This document shows, in pieces, positions 1 through 12,965 of a stretch of DNA of 64,000 bases. Origin of the DNA: Rotaria socialis (taxonomy: Eukaryota; Rotifera; Eurotatoria; Philodinida; Philodinidae); assembly GCA_905331475.1 (NCBI GenBank), contig CAJNYU010000003.1, forward strand, positions 124,001-188,000, written 5' to 3'. Within the stretch, counting starts at the first letter, position 1; each line of letters starts with the position of its first letter. Below the pieces are notes generated by a model. The model saw nothing but the letters and a program-made list of their open reading frames with translations. It did not search any database and was not told where the DNA came from. Made by a program: the position numbers and the translations under genes.

Positions 1-3000
1 TCTCGCAATAGCTACGTATTGCATTGCGTGTCTTTCATTTTCTTTTACGTGTCTTAATTATATATATATATATATATATAGCGGCTGGGTCAATTTAGAA
101 ATATAATCCGTTTTTGCATTGTTTTATTTTGACGTCACATGAACGAATAACCTTCTATAGTTTAGTACTGCCGAGAGTAAATTAGTATTTAACATATCGA
201 ATGACAATTTGAATTGATTCTTTCTCATTTTCGATCTATGTCTCTGTTCACTATCTCTACCTTTATTGGCATAGCTTGTTGGTGGTGATTGATGGCGTTA
301 CCAGCACTAAGTTCAGCTCTTGCATCAGCCATAGTTTTATCAGATGATTTTATAACTTATTTACACCCGACATTATCGACTCCTAATCTAGTATGGTTCA
401 TTTTCAACTCATGTAAAGCGAAGTAAATTCGAACAAGTGCCATTAAAACTTTGTTTCTGAGATTTTACGTCAACAACGTGTTAGACTAAGTCAAACTCAT
501 GCCGAAATAGAAGTATGTTGAAAAATACTCACCGTGATACATGATTGTGAGAGAGTTGATAAATAAAAACAAAAACTAGAATTTAATTAAAGTGTTTGAG
601 TACAAAGAAACATTTATAAGTGCTGAATTGTTGGTTATTTGATTCGGATTGGGGAGTCAAAATAGAAGTTAAAAAGTAACGACTTTCAAAAAGAAATCTG
701 ATGCAAAAAACGTTTTCTAATCATTTTTTCAATTGAATTCTGAATTATAATGTATAGAGTCCTTAGCTATGTGTCAAATATGTTATTCTAAAAACTTTCG
801 ACTATTTGTTTTCATAGAAAAGTGCATCAGAGTCAAAGCAATAAAACACAACAACCATTGAGCTATAAAGAACGTGATATACGAGCTGGAGCATGTTGTA
901 GATGAAGAGATACTAAAATTCATTTTATCTTCGGGAAACAGATTGTTCAAGTTAGTGTCATCTCAAACGAATACCACATTCAATTGACAAGAAAAACAGA
1001 TCAAAATAAAATTGTATTGTTAATAGTTTGGTCTACAAAAATAAATATTTGATGTAAAAATGCTTTTATCAATTAGATACGAGTTTCGCGATTGCACCAA
1101 ACATCAGCATAGGATTATTGGTCACATTGAATGCACAAAAATACTAACTAGATATTTATTGATTCATCCGATAATCATTTCTAATTGATAATAATGTTCA
1201 TAAATGCTTGTTTAACCTTTTAAATAATATAATAATGTTTCTTAGTCTTGTTCAGCAATTGTAAAAGGATCAGATAAATTATAAATAAATCAACTTGTTT
1301 AAATTCTATGAAACTCGTGCATAGACAATATTGTAAGCCATTAACATAATGAGGATCTTAGCTATTAATTTTCATCGTAGTTTATATGCATAATTTTCTA
1401 CTATTTTTAACTTTTGAGTTCGACTAGTATGCGTTTATTTTACTATAAAAACGTATTCTTTGTAGATTGATTCTTGAAGAATCTGCTTGTTAAAGTATGG
1501 TATCACTGATTTACATTTTGATTCTTAACTAATAATTCATATGAATCAATAATACTATTTTTGTATTAATAATTTTTATCGAACACTCAATGTAAGAATT
1601 TAGGTTCAAGTGAATCCCATTTCAACCACTTGAAATGCTACAAAAAAACGGTATAGAAATTAAAGCCAATACAAATTGACTGTTCGTAATCATCATAAGC
1701 AACTAGTGTTGGATATTAAATTATGTTTGAGTAACATCATTAGGTATATCAGAAATGTCAAATCTACATTGATTATTTTATGAGTGATGTTTTTTTGACA
1801 TTTTTCATTCGTAAACAGTCGCCAGTGGCAATGAGTCATACGTCTTTCAAAATAATTCCAAACAAAACATTGATTCAACTAGTAATTCGTCATACCTCCG
1901 GCAAATACGATCAGAAGATGAAAATATATCCACTACTGCTAACATAAGAAGGTCGAACTCCGGCACAATAGCTTTTAGAAGACTTAGATTGATACATGTT
2001 ATGCTGTGTTCTGTTGTATACAAAAGGATTTGATGATTGGTAGAGAAAAAAAAAATTTGAGGAAGAATCGTAAAAATGATTCTCTACTACCGACAATGAG
2101 TAATTTATGGTGTAGTTACTTTAGTAAATTTTTTGGTAGTATTTCGCTAGAAATAATCATGTGACATGATGACGTTAGCAAAACTTCAAGTGAATATTAC
2201 AGTTTCTGTATGCTGATAGAGTTTAATATTTATACAGGATAAACTTCAGTGGGCGATCGGTTTGATTCATTGCAATGGTGGACTTGAAGATTTTCACATT
2301 TTATTTGAAAAAATAAAATAAAGTTGAAGTGTTTCTTTTTGAAACAGTTTTTTCGATTGAATTCAAGTGATCTTTCATTCAAGAGAAAAAATAAATAATG
2401 TATGTTGAAGTGGTCCAATAGTACAGAAATAACGATTTCTAATAAACGATCTCGATACATGAAAAATACCTTTGTCAAAGACGAAAAATAATTATTTTAT
2501 AAAACAAAAATAAATACTGCTTTGAAGTTATTTCGTATGTCTATGATCATCGAATTTACTTGCAATAATAACTTCGATATGCATTTAAACGCATACTAAT
2601 TCGATCTTGTATTACATAGAATAATTACACGGGTAATTTCATTCACAAGTTTCTAAAACAAATGTCATATATGATGTGACATCGAGAATGTTCTTTCTTC
2701 ATTCGATGTCATCAACATAAACTATGAATTATTTTCCTACGCTTTTTGGGTTTTCAAAATTTTTCAGTCTTATTGAGATCGAGAAGAGAAATATATTAAA
2801 AGTTTTGCAGCAGATTATATTTAGCAAATAAATATTTACATGTAAAACAAGTAAACATAACATATATTTCTTTAGAAATTTTTCTTTCCGAATGATGTTG
2901 TGTAGTGTTCGGTAACTAATCGGCATGCATGCACACAGATGTTGCCAGATTTTGTAGTAGTCGACCACAAATTACCTTTCTTTTCTTTCTCTTTTTCTCA

Positions 3001-3164
3001 GTTGTATGTTGTTCTCCATAAAAAGAATTGAAAGAAAATCTTATCGACACATCATAACGGCAAGTGGCCAGATCTCTTTCAACAACACGACATCGACTCG
3101 TGTACATTCATAGTGACAAAAACATTTAGTAACACAGAAGCGAAACAGAGACAATCATCAACGA
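1..3164. other. Intergenic, no supported gene
   Basis: About 3.1 kb of AT-rich DNA with only short, low-complexity open frames of 60-80 codons on the minus strand, none resembling a known family. A (TA)n microsatellite lies at about 57-80. A 36-codon minus-strand frame starting near 331 has a possible donor (AAAG/gtagag near 267) and could be a first exon of a gene beyond the left edge, but no following exon was found. The last few hundred bases presumably hold the promoter of the gene starting at 3165. Confidence 0.5.
57..80. repeat. (TA)n microsatellite
   Basis: Twelve TA units. Similar TA runs occur at about 13220-13243, 15635-15660, 47975-47993, 53456-53474 and 58343-58373. Confidence 0.9.
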
Positions 3165-3934
3165 ATGGCGAATGTCGATTCGATACGAGCGGTACTATTT
3201 TCAAAGAATTTGGATCCAAGTCATGTCAAGCCATATACTGGTCTTCATATCAATGCAACTGGTAATGTTTAAAAAAATTTAATAAATTCTATTTGTAATT
3301 AACTCTGAAAAAGCGTAGAGTTCAAGAAATAAAAGCGATTTCTTGATTCATTTTCGTGAATAAAATTGTAGAGAAGAAGTTGAAAATCGTTCGACTCTCT
3401 TAGCCGATGAAGAAAAAAACCTAATAATACAATTTGATTTTCTATATTCAGGTGATTTGATTTTATCAACACCATCACTCGACTCTTATCGAGTTAATAA
3501 CGATCCACTTTATCGCTACGAAGGAAATATATCGGCACGGCTTTCAAAAGAAATTGATCATCGTATTTTATCTTATGATTCGCTCGAAAGTCAGCGTTAT
3601 CAATCGCTTCGAATGAAACAACCATTGCCAAATAATGTAACAAGAGTTTTAAAAGAACGACGTAAAACTAAATATAAATTCACTTCTATATATAGAAACT
3701 TAAGCTTTCCTTTGTTTTTTTTCTTTCGCAGTCGGTTCTGTTGCTTCGCCTCGTGCTGACCCATCGAAAACAATTCGTATGAAAACAGCGCCAGGCTATC
3801 GATTTCTTGTAGATAAACTTCCAAATCAAGATCAAACGATGATTTCACAACGATTTAATAAATTAAGTCCATTCGTGACAGAACATGGAAACAATCCAAA
3901 TTCTAATCCGGTTCTTCGACAATCTGTGGTTTAA
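3165..3934 (+). CDS. Unrecognised small protein, three exons
   Basis: I do not recognise this family. Three exons join in frame: 3165-3261, 3452-3661 and 3732-3934, giving 169 aa. The start is the ATG in AACGAATGGC; donors are G/gtaatg and C/gtaaaa, acceptors ttcag and cgcag. The protein begins MANVDSIRAVLFSKN, is hydrophilic, has no signal peptide or membrane segment, and is rich in Ser, Arg, Pro and Asn with short tyrosine-containing stretches (PLYRYEGN, PGYRFLVDKL). This loosely resembles small axonemal microtubule-associated proteins of ciliated animals, but no diagnostic motif was seen, so that is only a guess. Several AATAAA signals follow the stop codon near 3957-3980. Confidence 0.72.
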
Positions 3935-4668
3935 TTTCATTTAATCACGTTACATATAAATAAACAAATACATCAATAAACTCCTTTCAAGGTTTGACTA
4001 ACTTTTATTCAACCCTTTGCGTTCTTAAAAAATAACGATGATTTGTTACGTATCCTATTCAGATGGCAAAACACCTTTATTTAAATAAAATGTGACTTTA
4101 TTATTCTAGAAGCATGTTACTTATACATAACAATAAAAAAAACAGATGTTTACTGAAATCAGTTTTCTTTACTATAACATGAACACAACATCCTTGCAGT
4201 GCCTGCACTATTGCATTATATAGGTTTATTGCCGAAGTTTAACATTCACTTATTTCATTAAGATTAAATTTTAGCCTCTTCAATATTTATTTGTCAAAAT
4301 TATCCTTTAGGATTTTCGATTCGCATGATTCGAACATACTCAAATCTAATGATTTTTTTTTGTTAAATTTTGCACCCTTCTTTTTCATTCAATATTATTG
4401 CTTTTCCTAAAGATAAATCCAATTGGCCAAAATCATACCACACGTTTGTTTTGAACCTTAAGGCAAAGTATCCATTAAAATGAACAAAAGAACGCGAAAA
4501 CGATGTTTTTATTACCGACTATATACGAGACTAAAGTAAAACCCTCAAGAACAAATAAGAAGAAGAAAAATCAACCAACAACAATTGCACGTATGATTGT
4601 CAGATTCCATTCTCAACAAACTGTTGCATCTGTGCAATGCAAATCATAGTCGCACAGAATCAAATAAT
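3935..4668. other. Convergent intergenic region
   Basis: Region between two genes that converge tail to tail. It carries AATAAA-type signals just after the upstream stop and AT-rich sequence. I see no open frame or repeat of note. Confidence 0.6.
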
Positions 4669-5791
4669 TTAGTTCTTTTTTGTTTCATAATTTTTACTGA
4701 AATATTTCAGTTTCTCTTCTGGATTTGGAATAATTGTGTCTGAGCCTGGACGCCAACCAGCAGGACATACTGAAAGGAGAAAACAAAACATTTAGTACTG
4801 AATTTATAGAACAAATGAAAATTTACCTTCGCCATGTTTATCAGTATATTGAAAAGCTTGAAGAAGTCGAAGTGTTTCATCAGTTGATCGACCAACAGGG
4901 AGATCATTCATTGTTATTTGACGAAGAATACCACGGCCATCAATAATAAATAATCCTCTTAAAACAAGTAAATGGTAGGAAAACAAAACCTCTGATTGAT
5001 TTTTCTGCAATTCATACCTCAATGCATGACCGACGTCTTGTAAAAATACACCATAATCTTTAGAAATTTGATGTGTTAAATCTGACAAGAGTGGAATTTG
5101 AATCTTTCCTAGGCCACCTTGTTCACGCGGTGTATTTAACCAGGCTGTAAACAATAAAAGAATATTTACAAAAAGTCTTACGATGAAAAAAACAAATTCG
5201 TACCCAAATGAGTAAATTGTGAATCGACCGAGATTGCAACAACTAACAACATAGAATATATATTAGTTGAGTATAAAAAGAAAAAAATGACTTCGGCATA
5301 CTTTCAGTATTAATATCTTTAAATTCTTGAATACGATCTGCAAAAGCGATGATTTCAGTGGGACATACAAACGTACTAATAATTATTTTAAAAAAAACGC
5401 ACCAATAAGATATTATCCATGTATATATAGTTCAACTTACAAGTCCAATGGATAGAAGAGGAGCACGAGATATTTATCTTTGAAATCGTTCAAATTAACT
5501 TCTTTAAATTCTCCATTGATAACAGCGATACCTTCGAAGAATGGTGCAGGTTTACTAACTAAATTATTTAAAAATAAAATAATCAAGATCATTGTTGATT
5601 CAACAAAACAAAAATGACGAACTTTGTACTTTGCTGTACTGTAAACTGAGTGGTTCTTTACTTGGACGACTTTCACATGGATAGGCTCCACTGCTATCCG
5701 TAGATTTAAAACATACAGGTTCATCTCTTTTACATAGAACTAATGAACTGCAAAAAAACCCTAAAACTACGAGAGAAAGGGAGAGCACCAT
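4669..5791 (-). CDS. PRDX4: Secreted/ER 2-Cys peroxiredoxin (PRDX4-like)
   Basis: Thiol peroxidase that reduces hydrogen peroxide using a peroxidatic and a resolving cysteine. Seven exons join in frame: 5662-5791, 5441-5558, 5302-5375, 5204-5242, 5018-5144, 4827-4957 and 4669-4769; total 239 aa, close to animal PRDX4. The N-terminus is a hydrophobic signal peptide ([20 protein letters not shown]) followed by a linker with two cysteines, as expected for the ER/secreted class. The peroxidatic site is in [10 protein letters not shown], the resolving site in GEVCPAGW. GGLG and a C-terminal YF are both present, the pair associated with hyperoxidation-sensitive enzymes. An acceptor-like ttatttcag lies 29 bp before the ATG, so a 5'UTR intron or trans-splice site is possible. 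It is divergent from DRAP1. Confidence 0.95.
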
Positions 5792-6700
5792 TTGATGACA
5801 AATCTCTTTCTTAATAGAAATCTGAAATAACACAAAGTATTCAGTATGGAAATCATTGACTGATGTTAATTAGACGATATCTTTAAATATGTTATTCCTT
5901 TTTTTTTCGGGTTAAAAATTAGATTCAAAGATGTAAATAGATAATTTTTGTAAACAATTCAAATTTCCCTGAACCGTTCTATTTGCACAAGTTTTGCTTT
6001 GTCACAGAAAAACAAATAGAATGGTTTTATGAAAAGAATATTTTTTTACTAAGAAAATATTTATTATATTCAATCAAAACTGTTAACTAGTTTTAATAAT
6101 CATCGAACAATCTTGATTAATCTTTAGTCATGCTTAATAAGATTCAAAATACCATTAGACATCAAAATGTAATCGACTTTGTCATGTAGTATGCTCAATG
6201 ATCTATTAGAATCATTGATGATATTACTTAGACGTACCGTTCTACACGTTGTTACAAGGCAAAGTTTTCGAAGAAATGATTTCTCTTCGAATGATAATCA
6301 TTGGTCGGCGGTTAGACAACACGTATGATTCTTCCTCTTCTATGACCTACTTAGATACGCAGGCTGAGAGATATAATTTAAATCTTTTAAATTTTATTTC
6401 TTCGTAAAATGTTCCGGTAATCTAATGCTTTGAGTGCCATTCTGTCATTTTCTAGTTGGTTGTTCGAAAGAAACCATTGAAAAAAAAGGAATCACCCTAT
6501 TATGTTTTATCGATCGATAAATACTATGTAACCAATTGCTAACTAGCGCCACCATTCATACCGAAAAAAGCGTTGCAAGTGGTTATTCCATGTTACAAAA
6601 TATCTCTTTCTCATTCTCTTCCGTCAAATATATAGTGATGTACGGTCTTTCTTACACCAGTGGTACGAATATTTTTCATATCTAGTTGAAGATCTGATTG
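5792..6700. other. Divergent promoter region PRDX4/DRAP1
   Basis: A stretch of 909 bp separates the start codons of two head-to-head genes and must contain both promoters. It is AT-rich. An acceptor-like atatctag sits shortly before the DRAP1 ATG. No TATA box or other element stands out clearly. Confidence 0.5.
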
Positions 6701-7347
6701 ATGCCAAATCGTAAGAAGCCGAATACATTATTTTTGCCCGCTCGAATAAAGCGGCTAATGCAAAAAGATGAAGAAGTAATTTTTTTCCTTGTTTCGAAAT
6801 TTTCTTCTTACGAAAGAATTTTTTACTTTTGTTCTTTTAGGTCGGTAAACTTTCTGCAACAGTTCCGGTGATTGCTGCTCGTGCATTAGAACAATTTCTC
6901 GAAGAACTTATTACGAAAACAGCATCAATAACAATGTCACTTCAAGCAAAAACTTTAACACCCGAACATATTCGACAACATATCTATGCAGATCCACGTC
7001 TTTTGTTTCTTCATGATTTAGCTAATCGAATGGCACCTGGCCCAAATAATAATAGTGGTCGATCACTTTCAACATCTTCTACGATGTCAACAGCATCAAA
7101 TCGTACACCATTTCAACAACAGTTAAGTGTACCTTATCAAGATCCATCACCGCTACCATCAACAACATCTACCAATCAAAGTAATTCACTCTACATTAAT
7201 CATCAATTGAGTCGTTCTTATTCGACTTCATATTATACCAAAGTGAAATCAAATAAGCGAAGTTTTGATCTTGTTAATGATGAACAAGAAGATGACGATG
7301 ACGATGATGATGATGAGTCATTCATGCCGAATCATACAGCCACATGA
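6701..7347 (+). CDS. DRAP1: NC2-alpha / DRAP1 transcription corepressor
   Basis: Alpha subunit of Negative Cofactor 2, which with NC2-beta (DR1) binds TBP on DNA and blocks TFIIA/TFIIB entry. Two exons, 6701-6775 and 6841-7347, give 193 aa. Residues about 10-85 form the histone fold: FLPARIKRLMQKDEEVGK, then VPVIAARALEQFLEEL, matching the family pattern PARIKKIMQ...PVIISRALELFLE. The rest is a Ser/Thr/Asn-rich tail ending in an acidic block with nine consecutive Asp encoded by a GAC/GAT repeat (about 7295-7316). An AATAAA at about 7359 follows the stop. It is the first gene of a four-gene same-strand cluster. Confidence 0.93.
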
Positions 7348-7574
7348 ACAACTGAAAAAATAAAATAAAATCTTTCTTGTATAGCTTTTTTGTCTTTATT
7401 ATTATGTTCCTGTTGTCTGTGTTTTGTATTAGACCATATTGTTTGTTTGTTTGTTTGTTTGTTTATTTTCGGTTCCCATGTGACGATAAGATACAATGTT
7501 GCTCCGTCCAGGAAACTTATTTCATTTTTTTTCTTGACTTATTTCAGATAATATTCTAAGCAAAAAAAGTAATC

Positions 7575-9730
7575 ATGACTGAATGGCGTGAATTTCGTCC
7601 AGAACAAAAGTTATTAAATTCAAATTTCGATGGTTATCGTTTAACACTAGAACCACTTGCTCAATATTCAATAAAATTTGACAATAATATTCACACACAA
7701 AAAGATATTGAACTCGACAATGATTTATATTCGTATAATAGCATTAAAGGATTTAAATCTTTAAATCAACTTTATATAAATTCATGGAAACCTAATAATA
7801 ATGATTTATACTATTTTGATCAAATGCATTCCATTCAACAAGTAGATTTAACGTCTAATCAATCTTTTTCGCATTTGCAACAGCCAACAATTGTTTATCA
7901 ATTACCAAAAACTAGTTTATACGGATCAATGATTTTTATAAGTGATTCACTTGTTTTTGTATGTGATGGTCGTTCAAAATTATCTGTTTTAAATACAAAT
8001 AGTCCAAAATGGAAACTTTTACATGACGAAGATTTCGATGAATATTTAACATCACCTATAAGATTAATACATGCTGTTAGTTGTGAAGGATATTTACATG
8101 CAATTATTGGCTTTATTCAAGCAGAATGTCAACTACTATGGGCGACATTTTCTATTGGATCATCGAGTGAAATTAAATTAATTAGACGACGAATATTAAA
8201 TGGAAAGAAATGGCCAGATTTTGTAGCTATTGAATCTAATGGACACAGTGTGTATGTTGCTGCCGAAGGATTATATACATTTAAATATGATTCACTCATT
8301 GAGGTAAATATAGTTGTTACCATTTTTATGTTGACCTGAAATAGTTCGGCGCTACTTGCATTATCAATGGCAATCTCGCCTAATAATAAAAGCCTTTTTT
8401 TCTCGATATCCTTGTGGGACATAGAAAAATTATCAAAATTTGCCTCTGACTTAACTGCAATACAAATAGTATAATAGTTTTAATGAATTTTTATATAGGT
8501 TAAAAAAGAAGAACCACCCAAAGAACCAGTTGTTGAAAAAATTGAATCACCATATCATTATATTTGGTCACAAACTCATAATATGATTGAAATAGAAATC
8601 GATATTACAACAAGCGAATCACAACAATGGTCTGTTAATATTGAATCGAATCATTTGAAATGTTCTGTAGACGATGATATATTAATCGATGCTATACTTT
8701 TCGACAACATTGATCCGAAAGAAAGTTCATATGTGATTACAAAAGATAAAAGCAATCAATTAACAATAACCTTACAAAAATCTAATGTTGGTTCATTTTG
8801 GAGCGAAATATTTAAAGAAGGTAAATCTATGTCAGGTGATATTAAAATGAATGGTCTACCTGAAACAAATAATACCGACGAAACCGATGAACTTAAACAA
8901 CCATATAATAGCCAACAACTTGAAGAATGCGATCAATATTCAAATGATACTGATGTTTATCTATCAAGATTTGATGGTGATACACATGCTGTTACGCATC
9001 AAGCATTGGTCAATAATCAAATATTATTCACAAAATTAAATCCACCATCATTATGTATTCGTCATGATGTAAGTTATTTACTGATAAAATAAAGAATCAG
9101 AAGACTAATCGAATTTCACCTGATTACAATTGTTTGTTAAGCTGTACTAATAGGAATAGAAAGGCCCATTAGAAGAAAATAAAAAGAATTTCGCTCTTAT
9201 TCTAATCCATAATTTCAAAGATCTTTGAGAATACAGACGTCTATTATATAAGCATAATATAGTGATCTTGGCCCGTGCACTGAATAGAACATTCTTTGAC
9301 ATTTTATTCAAAACATGTAACAACCTGCTTTAGCAATGATTTCTAATTTCAGGTTGACGGACTTATTTGGCATATAAATTCAATAACATCCAATGATCAA
9401 TTGCCATGGACTCATGAAGCAACGTTAAATGCATTCGGCTATGTTCAAGCATCGAAACAAAACCGTAAATTTATTTCTACCCCAACTGACTATTCATATG
9501 CATTAATATCTGATACACGTACACATTTATATATTTACAAACAAAATACGCCTACGTCAAATCTTCCTGGTACATCTTTACGCAATAGAAAAACTGGTAA
9601 AGTTGTTGATAGCATCGCTAAACAACATATGATATCACTTGAGAATCACAATGAAATTCTTGGTCTTATAACAACAAATGAACAAACATTTATTCTAACT
9701 GACGACCAATTGTTTATTATTTCCGTTTAA
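7575..9730 (+). CDS. NUDCD1: NudC domain-containing protein 1
   Basis: Homologue of NUDCD1 (CML66), an Hsp90-co-chaperone-like protein of the NudC group. Three exons (7575-8303, 8499-9068, 9353-9730) give 558 aa, near the human 583. The N-terminal half (residues 1-245) aligns with the family start (LLNSNFDGYRLTLEPL). The CS/p23-like domain lies at about residues 255-345 (YHYIWSQTHNMIEIEI). The C-terminal part keeps the signatures QQLEECD, RFDGDT, CIRHDVDGLIW, ATLNAFGYVQASK and LYNRK-like RNRKTGKVV. Splices are GAG/gtaaat, GAT/gtaagt; both introns are unusually long for this region (195 and 284 bp). A pyrimidine-AG (atttcag, ending 7547) lies 27 bp before the ATG. Confidence 0.94.
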
Positions 9731-9750
9731 AAATATTTGTTATCTATTTT

Positions 9751-9779
9751 CTCTCTCTCTCTCTCTCTCTTTGTTTTAG
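9751..9779 (+). promoter_or_regulatory. Candidate trans-splice acceptor before INTS15
   Basis: A pure (CT)10 tract followed by ttgttttag occupies most of the 68 bp between the NUDCD1 stop and the INTS15 ATG. This is a strong polypyrimidine-AG 3' splice site with no room for an upstream 5' exon and promoter, so it may accept a spliced leader. Inferred from sequence only. Confidence 0.5.
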
Positions 9780-9798
9780 ATATTTCTATATTCTAATA

Positions 9799-11227
9799 AT
9801 GGATAGTGGACAATTAACTATTGAAACGGTTACACAATTATTACATCAACACACATTTCCGGCATCTGTTGAAGCAGCATTGATTGCAATGCGTGAATGT
9901 TCAATGTTTGCACGTAAAGATTTAACTATGTTAGCAAATCGTTTTTTATTTTGTCATTCACTTTCAACATCAAATACGAATCCATCTCAGCCCGTATGGA
10001 AAAAAACATTAAATAATATTCAAGAACTTCATACACTCGATCTACTAAGACAATTTCTAGAAAATCAATCAGATATAACAATTTCAGCACGTGTTTTCGA
10101 TGCAATTTTTTTCGATATACTCTCAGATCCCGATCATCCATTATTTACACTTTACTATAATTTATTTTTAAAATTTCTTTCACTTGCAATATCATTTGAA
10201 TCGAAACCAGCATTAACAATAATCGCACAATGGTTCTTAACAGTATCGAAAACCATCGATTCATTATTAACAAAAATTATCGAATACATTATACATGAAC
10301 ATATAGCACTAGCAATAACAAAATCAACCAATAATCTTTGTATAATATCGCCATTGTTTACATTATGTTTTATTAAACAAACATGTGTATTATTAGATAA
10401 GGAAAATTTTATTGTTGACACAAAAATCATTCAAACATTGATTGAATTACTTACATATGGTTTAACAAATTCTACCAACCTTCTGCTTGCTACTTTACAA
10501 CAAGAATTTATTACACAAAGTAATTAGCTATTCTGTATAGGAGAGTAAGAGTTAGGGAGATTTTTTAGTGATAAGCTTACCATTGGCATAACTATGTCTA
10601 TATAAAGATTGGGTTCAGTAAAAACAAAATCCAAAGATTAGAACTGAACAAGCTCATAGGAATCATCAAGACTTGTGACTTTTAAAATCATAATCGTTGA
10701 ATAAAAAGTTCTATGATAGATGCAAAAATTTTATGTTGGACAGTTCAAAAGGAAATGTCAGAATTAATATATTTTTTTCTTTCTAAATAGGTAATTCATC
10801 GTTGTTCAACTTTATTCCTTCAATGATTCGTTTAAATGTTTTATTTCCTCTTCGTTCATATGGATCGTCGTCATTATGCTTACATCTTGATCATTTTCAT
10901 ACAGCGATTCTTTCATTTTTATTTTCCATCGTTGTTAATCATTCAGATCAAAATATAATTCTTCAGAAAAATCTTTTTCCATCGAATTACTTCGAACAAT
11001 TACTTGTTACCTTTGAAGATTTTATTGAACGTGAACAACCGGAACAAAAAAATATTGATGAATGTATACAACGTTATTTACAAACTGTATCCATCTGTAA
11101 AACTCCATCGTTGCCATTAATTCAATTGTGCATCTCTGATCTAGAAAAACACTTTTCTCTTTTTACAAATCATAAACTATTTCAGATATTAAAACATAAA
11201 GAAGAACAAGAAATGAGAAAAGCCTAA
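9799..11227 (+). CDS. INTS15: Integrator complex subunit 15 (C7orf26 family)
   Basis: Likely homologue of INTS15, a subunit of the Integrator complex that cleaves nascent RNA polymerase II transcripts. Two exons, 9799-10519 and 10791-11227, join with matching phase to give 385 aa (human about 449). The best anchor is LNNIQELHTLDLLRQF followed by a second helix ending AIF, which parallels the human LNSLQELQLLEIMCNYF...SLF; SLAISFESKPAL...AQW parallels SMAVAVCRIPVL...SW. A later helix, LHLDHFHTAILSFLF, matches the human YSKLHLSVLQVL region. The protein is all-helical and has no membrane-anchor logic despite hydrophobic helices. The start codon lies 20 bp after a (CT)n-TTTTAG acceptor-like tract, only 68 bp after the NUDCD1 stop. 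The family call is from remembered similarity and is divergent. Confidence 0.75.
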
Positions 11228-11262
11228 AATTCATTGTTATGTAAATTTTTTTTCTGTTTCAG
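11228..11262 (+). promoter_or_regulatory. Candidate trans-splice acceptor before SYF2
   Basis: The whole gap between the INTS15 stop and the SYF2 ATG is 35 bp and ends in attttttttctgtttcag immediately followed by ATG. No AATAAA or promoter fits. This looks like a 3' splice site used to add a leader directly at the start codon. Confidence 0.55.
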
Positions 11263-12965
11263 ATGGATGAAGATAAACCTACAAATAATAATGTCGATAC
11301 TAAGCGTACTGAACGACTTGCACGATTAAAAGAACTTCATTTGCGACGCGTATGTATTAGAAAGAATGAATGAATGGCCACTATTATTTCATCTCCTAGT
11401 AAAAAGTCGTGACTTTTAACTTCATTTACTTATAATTGGAGATGACGTCTCATACATAATAGACCAAAGTGTTGAGAATAGAATTTTGCTTGTCTATGAA
11501 CAGTACGGGATAGTCAGCGTATTGACTCTATGTTTCCTAATCTATCTAAAGCATTATTATACTGTCTTATTGACAGATATAATTGTCTATCGACGAACGT
11601 GAGAGTTAAACGTGTAGGATTTCTCTTGAGTAGAAGTATGTACTCGTAGTTACCATGCTCTAACTGTTACTTACTTTTATGTTATGCGTGTCAAAGAATA
11701 ATTTCAGTATAATTCTTGAGAACTACTTAATACCTTGAGCTTTTAATTTGTGTTACCTCTCTCATGTGCGTCGCATCGAGTAGTAGTTTTCGTTTAACAA
11801 AAAAAAACTGAATTTAAACTACACTTTTCTTTGCAGAATTTGTAGTAAAATGGACTAAATATAATTCACATATGACTTAGAAAAAGTGGCCATTTACTAA
11901 TATGCACCCATTATTATTTCGTTTTATCGTTGAAAACAATTTTATCCTTTTTATTGAAATATAGAATGAAGCTCGAAAATTAAATCATGTTGAAGTCATA
12001 GAAGAAGATCATCGAAAAAGTTTACCGACAAATTTCGAACGTCGTTGTGAACGTATTAAGAAACAAGATGAACTAACCAAACGACGTCGTGATGCTGTTG
12101 ATTCTGGTCTTGATTATGAACGTGTTGAACAATTAGATTGGACAGCCGAAGATTGTGACAAATGGGAGAAAAAACGCAAGAAAAAGAATCCCGATGTTGG
12201 CTTTGATAGTAAGTTAAATATTTCTCTGTGATTCACTTTCTAATCATATAGAAAGTATGATAAAATAAGAGTTATGTAATCTTTAAATGAGCAGAGTCAT
12301 AGAAAAAGCATGTGTCTGGGAAAAGAATTAAAAATTTTTTTTTCTGTTGAAGCAAAAGAAATAGTTAAATAGATTCTTTTTTTTATTCAAATGTACTCAG
12401 TACTAATTGACCTTCAATACTCTGTTTTGCTAATAGTTCTCAAGTAATTTATTATAACATCAAATGTAAACTTTCACTTATTTTTTTTCTCTTCATAATG
12501 TTCTCTTGTTACACAAATCAGTTAAACATCTACTTTTATTTATAGACTATGAACAATGTACTTATCGTGCGTATACAAAATTGACTGCACAAATAAAACC
12601 TGATATGGAAGCATGCGATAAGCAAAAAGAAGAATTGTAAGTTTATCGTCGATATGATAAATCTATCATAGCTAGACGTATACATTTATTACATTTGTAG
12701 GGGTGAAGATTATTATGCAACATCAAGTTCATTGATTCATGGTTCACATAAACCAAATGAAAAGGCTGTCAATCGTATGGTTGAAGATCTGGAACTACAG
12801 TATTCAAAACGTGGCAAATTTTCTCGTCGTCGTGCATTTGATATCGATGCTGATATCGATTATATCAATGAACGTAATCGTGCATTTAACAAGAAAATCG
12901 AACGTTACTACGGAAAATATACAGCCGAAATCAAGCAAAATTTGGAACGTGGAACAGCTGTTTAA
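11263..12965 (+). CDS. SYF2: Pre-mRNA-splicing factor SYF2
   Basis: SYF2 is a component of the NineTeen/Prp19-associated spliceosome that acts in the activated and catalytic complexes. Four exons (11263-11349, 11965-12208, 12546-12636, 12701-12965) give 228 aa, close to the human 243. Conserved pieces are visible in order: an [17 protein letters not shown] helix, a basic [13 protein letters not shown] segment, the highly conserved [34 protein letters not shown], and the C-terminal [20 protein letters not shown] with [19 protein letters not shown]. The first intron (615 bp) and second (337 bp) are long. The ATG follows an acceptor AG directly, so no conventional 5'UTR is encoded here. Confidence 0.96.

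Noticed and set aside
220..335. Possible first exon of a minus-strand gene leaving the left edge
   Set aside because: ATG and a donor-like site exist, but only about 20 codons precede it and no next exon is visible.
5792..5833. Extended N-terminus of the peroxiredoxin starting upstream of 5791
   Set aside because: The upstream frame has no ATG and begins after an acceptor-like site; starting at 5791 gives a proper signal peptide.
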